Shown: positions 52,205 through 63,089 of the stretch, one piece after another
How the letters are laid out: each line of letters opens with the position of its first letter
How positions within the stretch are numbered: the stretch's first letter is position 1
Assembly (NCBI GenBank): GCA_002633025.1
Contig: NMRB01000233.1
Coordinates: forward strand, 87,107 to 151,106
Direction: 5' to 3'
Source: Notospermus geniculatus
Lineage: Eukaryota > Nemertea > Pilidiophora > Heteronemertea > Lineidae
DNA: 64,000 bases
The notes under the pieces: generated by a model
Told to the model about the DNA's origin: nothing
Database searches by the model: none
What the model saw: only the letters and a program-made list of their open reading frames with translations
Made by a program: the position numbers and the translations under genes

Positions 52205-52537
52205 TCAAAAAGAAAATGAATTAATAACATACTTCACAATTTTTGCCCAGCGGTTCTTGAACTCCATGAGAGTGAACGTGTTTCCCATATAACGATGACA
52301 TATGGAGAAGAAGCCTTCAACATCGTCTGTTGTTCCTACTCTTGGGTGTTGTGCATGGCCGATTTCAGAAATCATTCGCCTGCGATGTTCTTGGCTCTCT
52401 ATATTGGTTGTGATCTCGACTACATTAATTTTATCCAAACTGCTGTTCACAGCAAGGTTAAACAACGAAGTATAGTAGCCATCAGGGACTTGCTCCTGTC
52501 GAACGATGGCAATGGCCTTTTCGCCACTTCCTTCCAT
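52205..52537 (-). pseudogene. Transposon-linked family with GTTDDVEGFFS motif
   Basis: Contains QVPDGYYTSLFNLAVNSS, then NIESQEHRRRMI, then HPRVGTTDDVEGFFSICHRY and FTLMEFKNRWAKIV. I recognise the GTTDDVE-x-F-F-S block from unnamed invertebrate proteins that co-occur with transposons; no function is established to my knowledge. SLFNLAVNSSLDKIN is repeated at 55253-55543, where the downstream sequence differs, so this copy has an internal deletion or is spliced differently. Confidence 0.4.
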
Positions 52538-52539
52538 AT

Positions 52540-53430
52540 GAAGTAGTTCGAATAGTCGAAGCTTTCAGTGCCAACGGAACAACTTCATTGTCCTTCAACA
52601 TTACTGGGATTCCATTCTCTAGAACTGTAAGGAGAAATATAGTAATAGTAAAATAAAAGCAATAGATCATGTGCCAAATATAAACTCTGTAAATGCAAAG
52701 AAGACATAAATTGATACTTGGGTGTCACATACACAAACACCTACTTTCAGCTGGTACAGATTACCGTCTATATGAATACCTTCATCTTGCAGCTAGGAAG
52801 GAGGCAAGACACTTGGCCAAGCACTGACTTATATGATATAGAAACTATGCAAAGTATATCTCACCATTGAGAATAATATATAGTCGAGTATAATGTACAT
52901 ATATGCTGAAGCCAGCTAGTGACTTGCTGATAAGGCGTCTACTGAGGAGTCTGACTTGGAGACTCGGAGCCCAACTTGGAACTAACTAAAATGCAGCCAG
53001 GCCCTGCTATTTATACCCAGCAGATCTGACCTTACTACCCGTATCACTGCTACATCGTGATATAATTTAAGATTGTCCTCACACGACTTGGTCAACGCTG
53101 GAATGAAACTTACATCTAGGCCGATCTGGTACACAAGTAGTTGGTGAAGACCAGCCAGGGGGAAGCAGAGTATGTAATTGTCACAGTGGGATGAGATTTG
53201 CTGTCTTTTACTGCATCATCGTCGTCATCTGTTTGAAATGGTCTTTGGCCTCTCGGTATACCCTTTGCCGTCGGTTGGTGCGTACCTCTTGTGCTGGCTT
53301 TCAAAGAATACTTTTCTTAGAGTTGAGCTGCATTTCACGAGTCCTCTAAATCGCAGTCGAAGTTTGAGCCTGTGGAGTCTTATCTGCGTTGGTCGGATCT
53401 TTGATATTAAGATGAATCGTCCAGCTGATG
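52540..53430. other. No recognised gene; basic open stretch
   Basis: On the minus strand about 53235-53440 an open frame is Arg/Lys-rich (RLHRLKLRLRFRGLVK). I cannot assign it. The rest is intron-like AT-rich sequence. Confidence 0.25.
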
Positions 53431-53569
53431 TTAGATCCTGTACTGCATGTACCCGTTAAAATTCATCTGGTATAGCCAGGAAGGGATTAGGCTTGGCGGC
53501 TGCATTCGTGCGACAGACAGACATTTGATGGGATTCCTCGGAACTTCTTTAAACATAATGCGATCCATG

Positions 53570-53850
53570 TCTTCGGTCTTGATGATCTGGTCGCACGATA
53601 AACATGGCCTTTTCAATCGGCACGCACTCCAGAGATAAAGTATTGTCCAGGATGGCATTCAGTAGTCCCGGGTAGAGGTGTATAGGAAAACACCTATCAA
53701 CTGTATTCATGTCGTAGTCAAAAGTTCTTAAAAGTTCGATCGCCGAGTTGACGTTTCTGATGAGGAAGGGGTGTTGATTATGGAGTCTTATGAATAAATC
53801 GGGATGCAGTTGACTTAGCTGTTCTACCAGATGACTTTCTTCGACGCGTC
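53570..53850 (-). CDS. Unidentified open region next to the EnSpm fragment
   Basis: An open stretch of about 95 codons reads LVEQLSQLHPDLFIRLHNQH, then SAIELLRTFDYDMNTVDRCF and LLNAILDNTLSLECVPIEKA. It has even hydrophobic spacing and no low complexity, and looks like folded protein. I do not recognise the family. It follows the transposase fragment on the same strand, so it may be a downstream transposon domain. Confidence 0.3.
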
Positions 53851-54229
53851 ACAGTTTTCGTGTGGTCGGGAACACGATCGTCAGGACACAATCCAGCTGG
53901 GTGAATTCTTCAACAAAACTCTCGAGATATTCATCCACTGAGTTGGGTTTGGAACTGCCACAGAATAAGCCAATCACAAAAGGCTCCTTTACTTTCAAAC
54001 CACCAACAAGACCCAAAATTGGCCAAAATTGAACACTTGAACTCTTGAACAATGGCAAGCCATCCACGTTGAGTTTTACTCTCAAAACACCTCCTGGCAG
54101 TTTATGAAATTCACATTCTTTGATTAAGTTCTTAACACAAGATGCCAATCCAAAATGGTGATATGAACCACCAGCTACATTTTTTACTTCAACATTGGAA
54201 ATAGTTTGAAGTAAGGTCCTAGGATACAT
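53849..54229 (-). pseudogene. EnSpm/CACTA-type transposase fragment (LPLFKSS type)
   Basis: The frame begins MYPRTLLQT and contains NVEVKNVAGGSYHHFGL, NVDGLPLFKSSSVQFWPILG, EPFVIGLFCGSSKPNSVDEY and FVEEFTQL. This order (GGSYxHFG, VDGLPLFKSS, QFWPILG, FxGxSKP) is diagnostic of invertebrate EnSpm-like transposase proteins. The usual next block, CDAPARA with a zinc motif, is absent, so the gene is truncated. Confidence 0.7.
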
Positions 54230-54239
54230 TTTAAGGTAC

Positions 54240-54930
54240 CCGCATTTGTAGTGCGTTCGCTGGACGCCTATAAATGTGTGTTGTAGGAAAGTAACATGGC
54301 AGTAGACTACAGGGTATATTGAAGAATAACATCAGCAAGACAACTTTCTCATTAATGTCTAATGTATTTTATGGAAAATTCTTACTCGCTCCTCGTTTAC
54401 ATATTCATCTCCACAATACAGAACAACAAATTAAGCTAAGTCCTTGCACATAACGTCCCTGTGAGTCAATCAACCATAGTCCCATCACTTGTTCTTTTTA
54501 ATTCCAAAGCTCCTGGTGGCCGTAATTCTATTTGTCATGGCATTCCGGATTTTATTTCTACATGTTTCCGAGTTGGCCATTGCAAAGGCTGGAAAAAAGT
54601 AGAATGGTAAAAAGACCCCACGACTTATGATGGTCAATGTGCTTTTTTGGCATAATTAATTTCGGCCAAGGTTCTGAAACCCATCAGTGATGCGAGAGGT
54701 TTCAAGAAAACAACGTCCTAGTTCAGTTCAAAACACAATCTGATCATATTTATCTGAAAGTGGCCACCTCCAGGCCTCTGGACCACCCAGCTAAATTCAT
54801 CCTCATTCCGGATTTTACTTATCATGGTGTTTTTACAACAGTGCATTTTGGTTACATTACTACCAGTTCTTACAGAGAAAGATGCATATATATATTTACT
54901 GAGAAAGAAAAACTATCTGACTACCCCTTT
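54240..54930. other. No gene recognised
   Basis: No coding or repeat signal that I can support. Confidence 0.3.
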
Positions 54931-54933
54931 CGT

Positions 54934-55206
54934 TCATAAGCCCCACCGATCACTTGAGGGTTCAACTCTTGACACCTCACTCGAATATGTTACAAGCATA
55001 GGAAATGCCAACCAGGGAGGGGCAGGTGAATGAATGTTAGTGGGCGCACATGGGTCGTCCATGATGCAGTCGTGCTTCCAGAAAAGGTCTTCATGGAGGA
55101 AATCCTCCGACTCCTGCGGGGTGGGGCATTCGAACGTGGCCATCAACCTGAATGGCGTCGGCGTCCGTGGGATGGGACTATCAGCAGGGTTCTGATGGGT
55201 GGGCAT
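54934..55206 (-). CDS. Proline-rich open region, same strand as its neighbours
   Basis: Contains PRTPTPFRLMATFECPTPQE and LFWKHDCIMDDPCAPTN. No domain recognised. It lies directly downstream of the 55253-55543 frame, after a stop, and may be its continuation in a degraded gene. Confidence 0.25.
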   Translation of the reverse strand: MPTHQNPADSPIPRTPTPFRLMATFECPTPQESEDFLHEDLFWKHDCIMDDPCAPTNIHSPAPPWLAFPMLVTYSSEVSRVEPSSDRWGL

Positions 55207-55252
55207 CTCTACTTCCCTATTATCAGCGTGGCGAGGTGGGAGAAAGTCTGTG

Positions 55253-55543
55253 TTAAGCAGAAGGGGTCCCAGGGGTTAAAAAGGCTATGGTTGGGGCTGA
55301 CTGAGAATGGGACATGGCTTCATTCAGTGCAGCTGCTACTCCTCGGTTCAACTGTTGACCAAATGGTTGCACATATTCCTGGAGTCTGTGTGCGGTTAGG
55401 GTTTGTGTTCTTGGCTCTCTATTGGTTGCGATCTCGACCAGAGTCTCACAGGAAAATCCCCTGACTGTATCCCATGGCCTGCAACAACAACCCTTGACTG
55501 CATTAATTTTATCCAAACTGCTGTTCACAGCAAGGTTAAACAA
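55253..55543 (-). pseudogene. Same transposon-linked family, middle part
   Basis: FNLAVNSSLDKINAVKGC, RPWDTVRGFSCETLVEIATN, HRLQEYVQPFGQQLNRGV and APTIAFLTPGTPSA form one continuous frame. It shares SLDKIN with 52205-52537. With 55643-55921 upstream it gives the order expected of one protein. Confidence 0.4.
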
Positions 55544-55642
55544 TGAAGTATAGTACTAAACTGCAGGAAAAAAAACTTTTAAAAATGTCTTTAGGTTTAT
55601 CTGCTTCATATGACAGGTCACACACAGAAAGTACGGGAACAC

Positions 55643-55921
55643 TTACCTATTGATATCTATTGTCAGGAAATTGTGCTCCTGTTCATGCCAAGGTATCAGC
55701 TCATCCAGCAAGTAGTTGAGCATTTGGTAGTTGTACCTGCTACGCTGCAATTGCGATAGGCCCCTGCCATCACTTGCCTCGTGCCACTTGGCTATTGTCT
55801 CCACATACATTGCAGCATGTTCTTCACCTTTGTTCCTCAGGAAGGGAGCTACCCGAAATGAGAATAGCTTCTCGGTGTAACAGTCCGTCTTCTGAGACGG
55901 ACTGTTACGTTTCCCATGCAA
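55643..55921 (-). pseudogene. Same transposon-linked family, upstream part
   Basis: YVETIAKWHEASDGRGLSQL, then RYNYQMLNYLLDELIPWHEQ and HNFLTIDINR. The next conserved residues (IVRQEQVPDGYYTSLFNLAV) are found in the 52205-52537 frame. A palindromic tctgagacggactg site at 55885-55905 lies near its 5' end. Confidence 0.4.
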
Positions 55922-56349
55922 GGCAATTTATGTCAGACCAGTGCTCCTGTCATTAACACTACTGTTAACAGCCTCAACATTAAGCAACTGGTATTGAGCG
56001 AGCCTTGTGTGATTGTCTGTTCTTTTTAGCAGATGTGACAATGATCAGCTCTCTTGGAATGTTTTTTTCCAGTTGTTGGATCCAACGCTGGGATGTACAT
56101 AAATATCCGGAAGTCCACTCCACTTTGGCACCAGTGATCAGTGGAATGCCTGTGAAGTAAAGAATTCAAGTTACTAGTAGTTTTCAAATATAAAACAGAA
56201 TTTATTTTTCTGACTTCTACATGTTCTATATCCAGATTTAACTTTTTAAGGAAACAAAATTAATATGCATTGCAATATGGGAGTTACCTGTAGCACAATG
56301 TAACAAGCACACTTCGCAGCTTTTCTAGGTGTGACTCATTGTGAAAGGT

Positions 56350-56616
56350 CTACGCCCAAGTTGCACATTTCTGGTGTTCACGGACCTGTTCCCATACATC
56401 TTTCACAAACCCAAGCTTAGTCATTGGGCGTGCCTTTTTATTGCCTTTGGTAACAGCCTCTTTCCGCCTCATCAGGATGTTGTTGACGGATTCCGATTGG
56501 TTGGTGTAAGACCTGATGTGTACTCCATTCCCACCAATAGGCAATCCAGCTTGTTCCCTCTTATCACAAACCATATGGTCTCTCATCACTTTTTGCTTTT
56601 TATGAAGGTACTCCAA
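56350..56616 (-). pseudogene. MULE-like transposase, C-terminal part
   Basis: Frame: MEYLHKKQKVMRDHMVCDK, then REQAGLPIGGNGVHIRSYTN, then QSESVNNILMRRKEAVTKGN and LGFVKDVWEQVREHQKC. The SYTNQSESVNNI block with following Lys-rich segment follows the DDE core in an invertebrate MULE-type family. It lies just downstream of the core fragment at 56752-56870 on the same strand. Confidence 0.5.
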
Positions 56617-56751
56617 AGCCGAGATTCATATCACAACCAGTTAGTTTTGATAGTGATGTTTCTGCAATTCCTTCGCATCTGCCATGGTTTTTTCAAAGTC
56701 GTCCTCATCCTTTGCATCCACCAGTCCACCACAGCCACGTTTTCCAAAAAC

Positions 56752-56870
56752 AACATCCAAGAGTCCTGTTTAATTCAGATTCCAAGTTTGTTGAGGTTCT
56801 GTTGGCACTTACCATAGAAGTGCCGAAAACAACATAGCCCTGTAGCGTTTGGTAATGCCTCTTTCAGGGA
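56752..56870 (-). pseudogene. MULE-like transposase core, copy 1 (nonsense mutation)
   Basis: Reads SLKEALPNATGLCCFRHFYG, then KCQQNLNKLGI, then TGA. A different frame continues GLLDVVFGKRGCGG. The copy at 58407-58560 has CAA in place of the TGA and Arg for the first Cys of LCCF. The two matching blocks of about 113-119 bp bracket 1.5 kb of other sequence. Confidence 0.55.
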
Positions 56871-56999
56871 ATCTGATTCAATAGTATTGCGTCCCTTGAA
56901 TTTTTTAATTGATTTTCACCAAACTTTTGTTGCCAAATGAATTACTGGGCTTTGAAAATACATATGACATGACATTTTCATGGTGAATTGGTGAAATGG

Positions 57000-57185
57000 T
57001 GAGTAGGCAAAATGGGTGTAGGCAAAATGGGGAATAGGCAAAATGGGGAATAGGCAAAATGGAAAATATGCGAAATGGGGAATCGGCGAAATGGAGAATA
57101 GGCGAAATGGGTGTAGGCGAAATGGGGAATTGGTGAAATGGTTACATTTTGTAGGCAAAATGGTGAATAGGCGAAATGGGGATAA
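57000..57185. repeat. Minisatellite, gaataggcaaaatgggg unit
   Basis: About ten imperfect copies of a 16-18 bp unit (aggcaaaatgggg, aggcgaaatgggg). Any open frame through it is a repeat artefact. Confidence 0.9.
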
Positions 57186-57189
57186 ACCG

Positions 57190-58400
57190 TACTATTGATT
57201 CAGCTTCACCTGGAGCTAAAAATAGAACTGCGTTCCTAAACATTGGTACGGTGTTGACTAGAGGGCGCTGCAACGTCGTCCAGAATTCATGAGACGTCTG
57301 GAAATTTTGAAATGTTCGATGCATTCCTAAAACTTGGGATGGTCTTAGTGGTGGATCCAAGGGGGCGTGCCTGGCACATGCCCCCTTTTCAGCCGCCGAG
57401 CAGCCAAAATTTTGGAAGGCATATATTGAGACCCTGATTTTCAGTACAAAGAAAGTTCATTCAATTTGGGCTGCCCAGGTGCCAGGAAATCACATTTCCG
57501 GCACTTTTATCCCAAAATTTTCAGGGCTTGATGCCTTTGGTGCTCAGGAACTGGGGTTTGCCCATTCCACGCCTGGTTCGGCAACTCCTGGATCCACCAC
57601 AGTGGTCTGACTTCAGCTGAGCTAAAAACATTGACCAACTCACCATTTTCTTCCACCTTCTTTGGTTTTGCCTTTTCTTTTGGTTTTTTTTCTTTTCTTG
57701 CTGAATATAAAATCAGAAGTCGGAAGTTGGAATACATGTATGATATGGAATGATCCCACTCCCTAATGACTGACACCGCTCAAAATTTACCTGACAATCC
57801 TTTCCACATACAAGATCAGTAGTAGATCACCAAAGGTGATAATTACCCGAAATCAAAGGGCACTTTTACCCGATACCGTGGGTTGCACACTGGCGACATT
57901 CAGGGCTTTTTGTTTCCGACCTTCAATGTGCTGCAGGGCTTGAAAATAAGGTTTTAAAGGGACAAGGCGAACTCCATCTGAGTACTATGATTCGCTGTGT
58001 GGTGGCGTGGTAAAAAACATAGTTACACATCCTTTCGTGCGGTGCCGCCACTAGATCAATACCAAACCGATAAATCTAGTTTGGTTCCCGAACCCACCGC
58101 CAGGGCTAGCCCTGTTGCACCAAACTAGCGATAAATCCTGAACACCCTTCGAACTTTACCAAAAGATCAGCTTGGTGTTGGCAAGGACAGGCCCCCTCCT
58201 GTCTCCACCGCGATTGCAAATGTTTTTGCATTGGCACGATGTCGTGTCTCCTTTCCAGTCGGATGATAAATCGACGCCAAGAATACTAAAAAGCCATTAC
58301 ATCACATGTACTAAATCCTATGCTGACGCGCTCCCGCTGAAACCGAGAACGCCTACTGGACGACTTGCCTGTATAGTCAGCATACGCGAAGGCGAAATTT
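57190..58400. other. No gene recognised
   Basis: A lysine-rich minus-strand frame near 57640-57700 (KEKKPKEKAKPKKVEENGEL) may be a short exon. Otherwise nothing that I can support. Confidence 0.25.
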
Positions 58401-58406
58401 TTTCAT

Positions 58407-58560
58407 CCAAGAGTCCTGTTTAATTTGGATTCCAAGTTGGTTGAGGTTCTGTTGGCACTTACCATAGAAGTGCCGAAAACAACGTAGCCCTGTAGCGTTT
58501 GGTAATGCCTCTTTCAGGGAGTCATACAGTGCTGTTTCTCCATCTGTGATGAAGCCTCAA
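58407..58560 (-). pseudogene. MULE-like transposase core, copy 2 (better preserved)
   Basis: Reads GFITDGETALYDSLKEALPN, then ATGLRCFRHFYG, then KCQQNLNQLGIQIKQD. T-D-G-E carries the second catalytic Asp expected in MULE DDE transposases, and C-x-x-H-F is the typical downstream box. The residues before it belong to a different transposon type (58580-58779), so the N-terminus is missing. Confidence 0.55.
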
Positions 58561-58579
58561 CCACGTGTCAGGCAACATG

Positions 58580-58779
58580 GACATCCGTAGAATTCATTGA
58601 ACTAGATTCTGAACAGCACACCGTGCTGGCGCATCACATGTGAAGTTCAGCAATAAAGCACGGACATACTTTTGTGCCTTAAGGAGTTGCAATGAGATCC
58701 CTGAAATCAGAAAGGATAGTACAGGCCACAAATTAAGCAGTCTGTCATGGACATTTTCCAACACCAAACCCTGATTCAA
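58580..58779 (-). pseudogene. EnSpm/TNP2-type transposase zinc-box fragment
   Basis: Contains KYVRALLLNFTCDAPARCAV, then QNLVQFNEFYGCPCCLTRG followed by a stop. The CDxPAR block followed by FN-x-x-Y-G-C-x-x-C is diagnostic of TNP2-like EnSpm transposases. This is a different EnSpm lineage from 53849-54229. Confidence 0.6.
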
Positions 58780-58789
58780 CAGGTGCCAC

Positions 58790-59857
58790 TAACATCATCG
58801 AGAACAATAGATTTAAGTTGGACCTTAATGTTAAGGAACGTTCTAAAATACGGCCCATAGTGTCTGTCATGATGACAGGCACAAAATACAGGGTTTTACT
58901 ACAATACTCCATTACAAGGCAGGCACTAAACCTGTGATGGCAGGCACCAAAGTAAACTCAACTGATCTGCCCCCTACCTTGTCAGAAGCCTTTCAAAAAT
59001 TACTTTGATGCTTGTTCTCCTTCAAAGAAGTTCATCAAAACTTCGCTGGGAATATTTCCCACTGGCTCTAATGTATTCTCTGTCATGTCGTACCCCTTCC
59101 ACTTACTTCAACAAGCTTTGTGCCATCTTCACCCTTTAGGACATGGACAATCCGTTCAATCTCAAAAAGTTCACATGTACATGCAGCAAGCAATGGGAAA
59201 ATAATATTAAAACAGACAAAGTGAAAATATTTTCCACTATTAGTTTTATTTTATATTTCGAGAAGTTACAAAACACATCATTCTCCCAAGCCACAAATTA
59301 AGCAGAAGCCTTTCAAAAATTACTTTGATACTTGATAGCATTTTAGGGGTTAGGGACCAATCTTTGTTTGCATCAGTGTTACACTCACTTCAAATACATG
59401 TACCGGTACATGTATAGATATGATGAAGAAATTTGATTAGGATGAACTTGAATTGGGAAAAGGGGAAGTTATGGGTACTCCCAAACCTCTGTAGTCATCT
59501 TCTTGTTCTTCAAACCCGAGATGTTCAATGTGTATCCTGAACAGCATTTCAGGTCTTAGTTATTTGGGAATCACCACGCGGTTGGCTTTGAACACAGTGT
59601 CCTCAATTATGTCCAGTTCATCTCGAATGTTCCAATACTCCATAAATTGCTTCGGACAATCCTTCACAATCTCGTTTGGCAATCTTTCGCGAATCATGTC
59701 CATTAGTGAACACATTGTGAGGCGGTCTAGGAAAACCTGTTTGAGGAAGTATTAATGGCTTTGGTGAACCCGCACATTTCAATACCTGAAATGTACTACG
59801 TAACAGGTGAACAGTAGCAGATCAATGCACAGGCAATCAAACAACCTTATTGATCAC
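58790..59857. other. No gene recognised
   Basis: tacggcccatagt with nearby ttaatgttaagga (about 58830-58865) recurs at 61850-61890, an interspersed repeat end. acatgtaccggtacatgta is at 59395-59413. No coding support. Confidence 0.35.
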
Positions 59858-60180
59858 TCACCGACTTCCGACGGGTTTTCCTAGACCGCCACACATTTGT
59901 TCATCCTCGTGTGTTTCTTTGCAGATATCTGCGATTTTGCGGTCGGATATACCAGTGTTGGATACAACCAAGTGAACCTTCGCATTCATTGCTTCATGTC
60001 GGCTATCACTCACTTTTGACGAGTGAATGAAGTTTCGCGGTAGGGTATCCGCGTCGGGAACGTCCTTCCCCGGCCTGAAAACAATGTCAAGTTGAGCATG
60101 ATTGTCCTCATTATCAAGTCTATGCTTCATGAATTTTTTCTGCTCCTCAGTGAAAGACTTGGGGGCCATTTTCCTCACGT
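59858..60180 (-). pseudogene. Ty3/Gypsy pol fragment (RNase H to integrase linker)
   Basis: The frame contains EQKKFMKHRLDNEDNHAQLD, then VPDADTLPRNF, then SDSRHEAMNAKVHLVVSN and SDRKIADICKETHEDEQM. The V-x-x-A-D-x-L-x-R motif after RNase H and the D-x-x-I-x-x-x-T-x-x-D-E-x-M start of the integrase linker are typical Gypsy pol. Only this joint remains; neither domain is present in full. Confidence 0.6.
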
Positions 60181-60421
60181 CGACATCAAAATGTTCTTGT
60201 TGATCTTTTAAGTGTCCCCAAACCAACTGCATTATGCAATGTACTCCCAGACACGGGTAGCCTACTGTTTCTCTGATGCCAAACCGCTCAGGGCTACGTT
60301 GCTTTGTCACATGTTGTCCGTCTATCAATTGGTCTGGCAAATCTTTGTGGGATTGCAATCGCACATTGCGCATATTGTGCAAAATCAGTCGCATATTGTG
60401 CAAAAGGGTCTCTTCGCAAAC
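60181..60421. other. Frame extension without recognised domain
   Basis: The Gypsy frame continues upstream to 60403 with ERFGIRETVGYPCLGVHC, but direct repeats of attgtgcaaaa and cgcatattgtgc near 60370-60410 suggest a rearranged junction. Confidence 0.3.
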
Positions 60422-60967
60422 TTATTGTGTTTGTCCATGACTTTTGGTCTTGATCCTGAGATCTTGTGATGCATTGGAGAACTCCCCACCCTCCAAGAAT
60501 TCACTGCAGTGGCTTTTTAGCAGTTTGGCAATCAAAGGGAGGACAACAGTGAGAAGGGCTTCTATGTCATTGTCCACGGGGGAAGGCTTCGTCAAACACT
60601 GACAGACAACATCTTTTTTCACCATCCACTCTGCACGTTCTAAGCAGACCGTATTTCCAATCATGAATTCACTCACGTTGCTACAGGTGTGTTCAAGGAA
60701 AGTCACTATTTCTCGAATGAACACTGTCAAATCCAGTAAAATTAGGATATCTTGCAACAGTTGGGGTGGGATGGGAGCTGAAGCATGATGTCCAGTTGGC
60801 GATGTGTCGGTGTATGTCGTGTTCATGTCTGTATTGTAGAGCATTGAGTATGTAGAATGAAGCGGGTAGACGTTTGGTTTGTATGGTAGAGACTGTGAAT
60901 GTGAGTGATTGTCATCGTTTAGCATGTCTTGGTAATAGCTAAAAGCTGATGTTCTGGATGATGGCAA
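60422..60967 (-). CDS. 181-codon open frame, transposon-linked type
   Basis: The N-terminal half is Ser/Tyr/His-rich (DDNHSHSQSLPYKPN). The second half has VCLERAEWMVKKDVVCQCL, then NDIEALLTVVLPLIAKLLKS and CSEFLEGGEFSNASQDLRIK. The last block resembles a region I associate with unnamed invertebrate transposon-linked proteins, but I cannot name a function. It may be the N-terminal exon of the family represented at 52205-55921. Confidence 0.35.
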   Translation of the reverse strand: MPSSRTSAFSYYQDMLNDDNHSHSQSLPYKPNVYPLHSTYSMLYNTDMNTTYTDTSPTGHHASAPIPPQLLQDILILLDLTVFIREIVTFLEHTCSNVSEFMIGNTVCLERAEWMVKKDVVCQCLTKPSPVDNDIEALLTVVLPLIAKLLKSHCSEFLEGGEFSNASQDLRIKTKSHGQTQ

Positions 60968-60969
60968 AT

Positions 60970-61485
60970 ACGTGCGGCAGGGCCACTGGTGTTCATGGAG
61001 GTTGTGGTGGATGCACTATATTCGGGGTTAGGGTTGATAGATGGTACAGTGTCATGGCTGCTGTGCTGTACATGCTGCAGTTCTGGATCAGTCGCACAGC
61101 ACAGTCCCTGCCTCATTAGAATTTATGATCCTTGGGCCCGACTCCACAACGACAGCTGCCTTCTCCACTTCATGGACTGCGGCTGTTGAGACCTCGGCCG
61201 TTTGAACGAAGCTGTGAAGTCCGCAGTAGAAGTTTGATATTCCATATTTCCTATGATTGGTTCACCATAAGAGAAAAGAATTAAATTTCCACTTCCATTG
61301 TCTGTATTTGGAGGCACACCTAATGAGCCTGATCCCTGACTTCGACGTAGCGCTTGCTTTTACTGTCTGAAGCAGTTCTTGTAGTGACTTAACTAAATCA
61401 CCTGCATCTGAAATACATTTTAAAAGTGATGTGATCAGTAAAAATATTTCCAAGTCAGGATTCCACAGACAAATCCCAAAATGAG
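60970..61485. other. Overlapping short frames only
   Basis: Minus-strand frames such as LVKSLQELLQTVKASATS (about 61360-61400) could be an exon end, without support. Confidence 0.25.
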
Positions 61486-61489
61486 TTAA

Positions 61490-61677
61490 AGCGAATTGAT
61501 ACTAGTGGATTTTATTTACATTTGGCTGGTGTTTGTAAACATAATATTTCAGCCAATCAGAATGCACGAACATTTCTTTGTTGACATTCTGGAGAAGTTT
61601 GTTTACATTTTTTCCCAAAAATTTGCCCCCTTTCAAATTCTATTTCGAAATCAATTTTTTTAAAAATATCAATTTGC
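61490..61677. mobile_element. Second copy of the AGCGAATCGA TTAA MITE
   Basis: Starts AGCGAATTGA and ends TCAATTTGC between TTAA sites (61486-61489 and 61678-61681). The interior matches 8918-9099 closely (atttggctggtgtttgtaaa, ttctggagaagtttgtttac). Confidence 0.85.
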
Positions 61678-61681
61678 TTAA

Positions 61682-62559
61682 ATTCCCGTTTGACGATTCC
61701 CCATGAAAAAAAAGTCTCTGGAATCAAACTAAAGACAAAGGACTGTCTGACTGACTGTTCAGAAATCAGCTGAAAATGAAGCTCTTGTCAATTCATTTCT
61801 ATGAATAATTTGTGGCAACAGACAACCACTTACCTTTAAGTAAAGTGGACCTTAAAGTTAAGGAGGCTTCTGGAATACGGCCCATAGTCTTTGGTATTCA
61901 AACGACAAAGGTGGCTTCAGTTGGAAGTGCCGTTGTTGGGAAGCTTCGTTACTGACATGGCCCATCAGTGCGTCATGGCATCTGCACCTACATGTATTCG
62001 GATCGTCTTGTCTATCTGACAAATGGCGTCAGGGCCTGGCGCGAGTTTTACAGCCTATCAGCACGCTGATTTCAGAACTCTTTGGCCCGTTGGCAACGGA
62101 TGTTCTTTTGCTACCATGGCTACGAACCACTCGGCCAATGAAAAAGTGTCTCAGGCCAGCTTGGTTACCGTTTGCTCGCGCTGTCATTGGTCGACTCTCT
62201 CAGCGCCATCTGTTGACCAAACACGGCAAAGTTTACGAAGTTAAGCAGAACTGTGGGGAGCGAGTGAACCGAAGGGATCGCGCTACACAACTGCCTAGGG
62301 AGTTTATATGTTTACAGGGAGGCACATTTCGAGGAGGGCTACCCTGGCAATGGGCAGCTCAAAAAAGTTTGCCTATCCACTCATACAGTAGTGCTCTCCG
62401 GAAAAGGAAGTGTTGGTTCATTGTTGCTGCTGCCGCTGAGTGGATCATTACATTACCGTCATCCATGATCCTTCACTAAATGCGACTTGTCAGTCTCTGT
62501 ATGCAGCGTATTTTGCTAAATCAAGCAGGCACAAGTCTCCATCCTTCAAACTTTTTGAC
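61682..62559. other. No gene recognised
   Basis: No domain in any frame. Confidence 0.3.
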
Positions 62560-62865
62560 TTAACTTCTTCCCTCCAGCATGTCCAGGATTCGGTCACAGC
62601 CAAATTCCCCCATAGGTGTATCACCGCCGTCTTCGCTGCTTACATCGGGAAGAGGCTCCCCAGGCGGAGGTGGCGTTTCTGACCTTGGGGTCTCCAGTGT
62701 GTCCAGGGCTTTTTGCGTTTTTAGTGCCTGCTCATCAGTCACGGGCTGAATGTAACCACGTAACCGAAAATGTGTTAATTTTGCTGGATTATTCTTGATA
62801 ATACGGTAAAAGGCTGCTTTGTGGGCCCGCCTGGCATGTCTAGTGGCGAATCTTTCATTGTTCAT
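62560..62865 (-). CDS. Unidentified 101-codon frame
   Basis: Contains RHARRAHKAAFYRIIKNNPA and a proline/acid-rich tail (PRSETPPPPGEPLPDVSSED). No family recognised. A basic N-terminus with an acidic proline-rich tail suggests a nucleic-acid-associated or transposon protein. Confidence 0.3.
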   Translation of the reverse strand: MNNERFATRHARRAHKAAFYRIIKNNPAKLTHFRLRGYIQPVTDEQALKTQKALDTLETPRSETPPPPGEPLPDVSSEDGGDTPMGEFGCDRILDMLEGRS

Positions 62866-63088
62866 CAGCAGTCGGCATATGGTGGAGAAAAAGCGGACCT
62901 CCTCTTTTGACAGGGATTAACCCACGTAGCAACTTTGAATTTTCCGGGAATATGATAAACCCAAGTGGGTCACCTTTCCCATCTTTGAAAGGAATTTTGT
63001 TCATTTGGATAACAATGTTTTTGGCAAAGCATTCAGCACCATAGAGCTTTTTTCTCATCAGCTTTTTCACTTTTCTTGAGAGCAGCAC
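62855..63088 (-). CDS. Unidentified 77-codon frame
   Basis: Reads MLLSRKVKKLMRKKLYGAEC, then KNIVIQMNKIPFKDGKGDPL and GFIIFPENSKLLRGLIPVKR. Its 3' end overlaps the next frame by a few bases. It may be one exon of the same degraded gene as 62560-62865. Confidence 0.3.
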   Translation of the reverse strand: MLLSRKVKKLMRKKLYGAECFAKNIVIQMNKIPFKDGKGDPLGFIIFPENSKLLRGLIPVKRGGPLFLHHMPTADEQ

Positions 63089-63089
63089 A

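Noticed and set aside
60212-60469. 85-codon plus-strand frame
   Set aside because: It is a shadow of the Gypsy-type minus-strand frame with no motif of its own.
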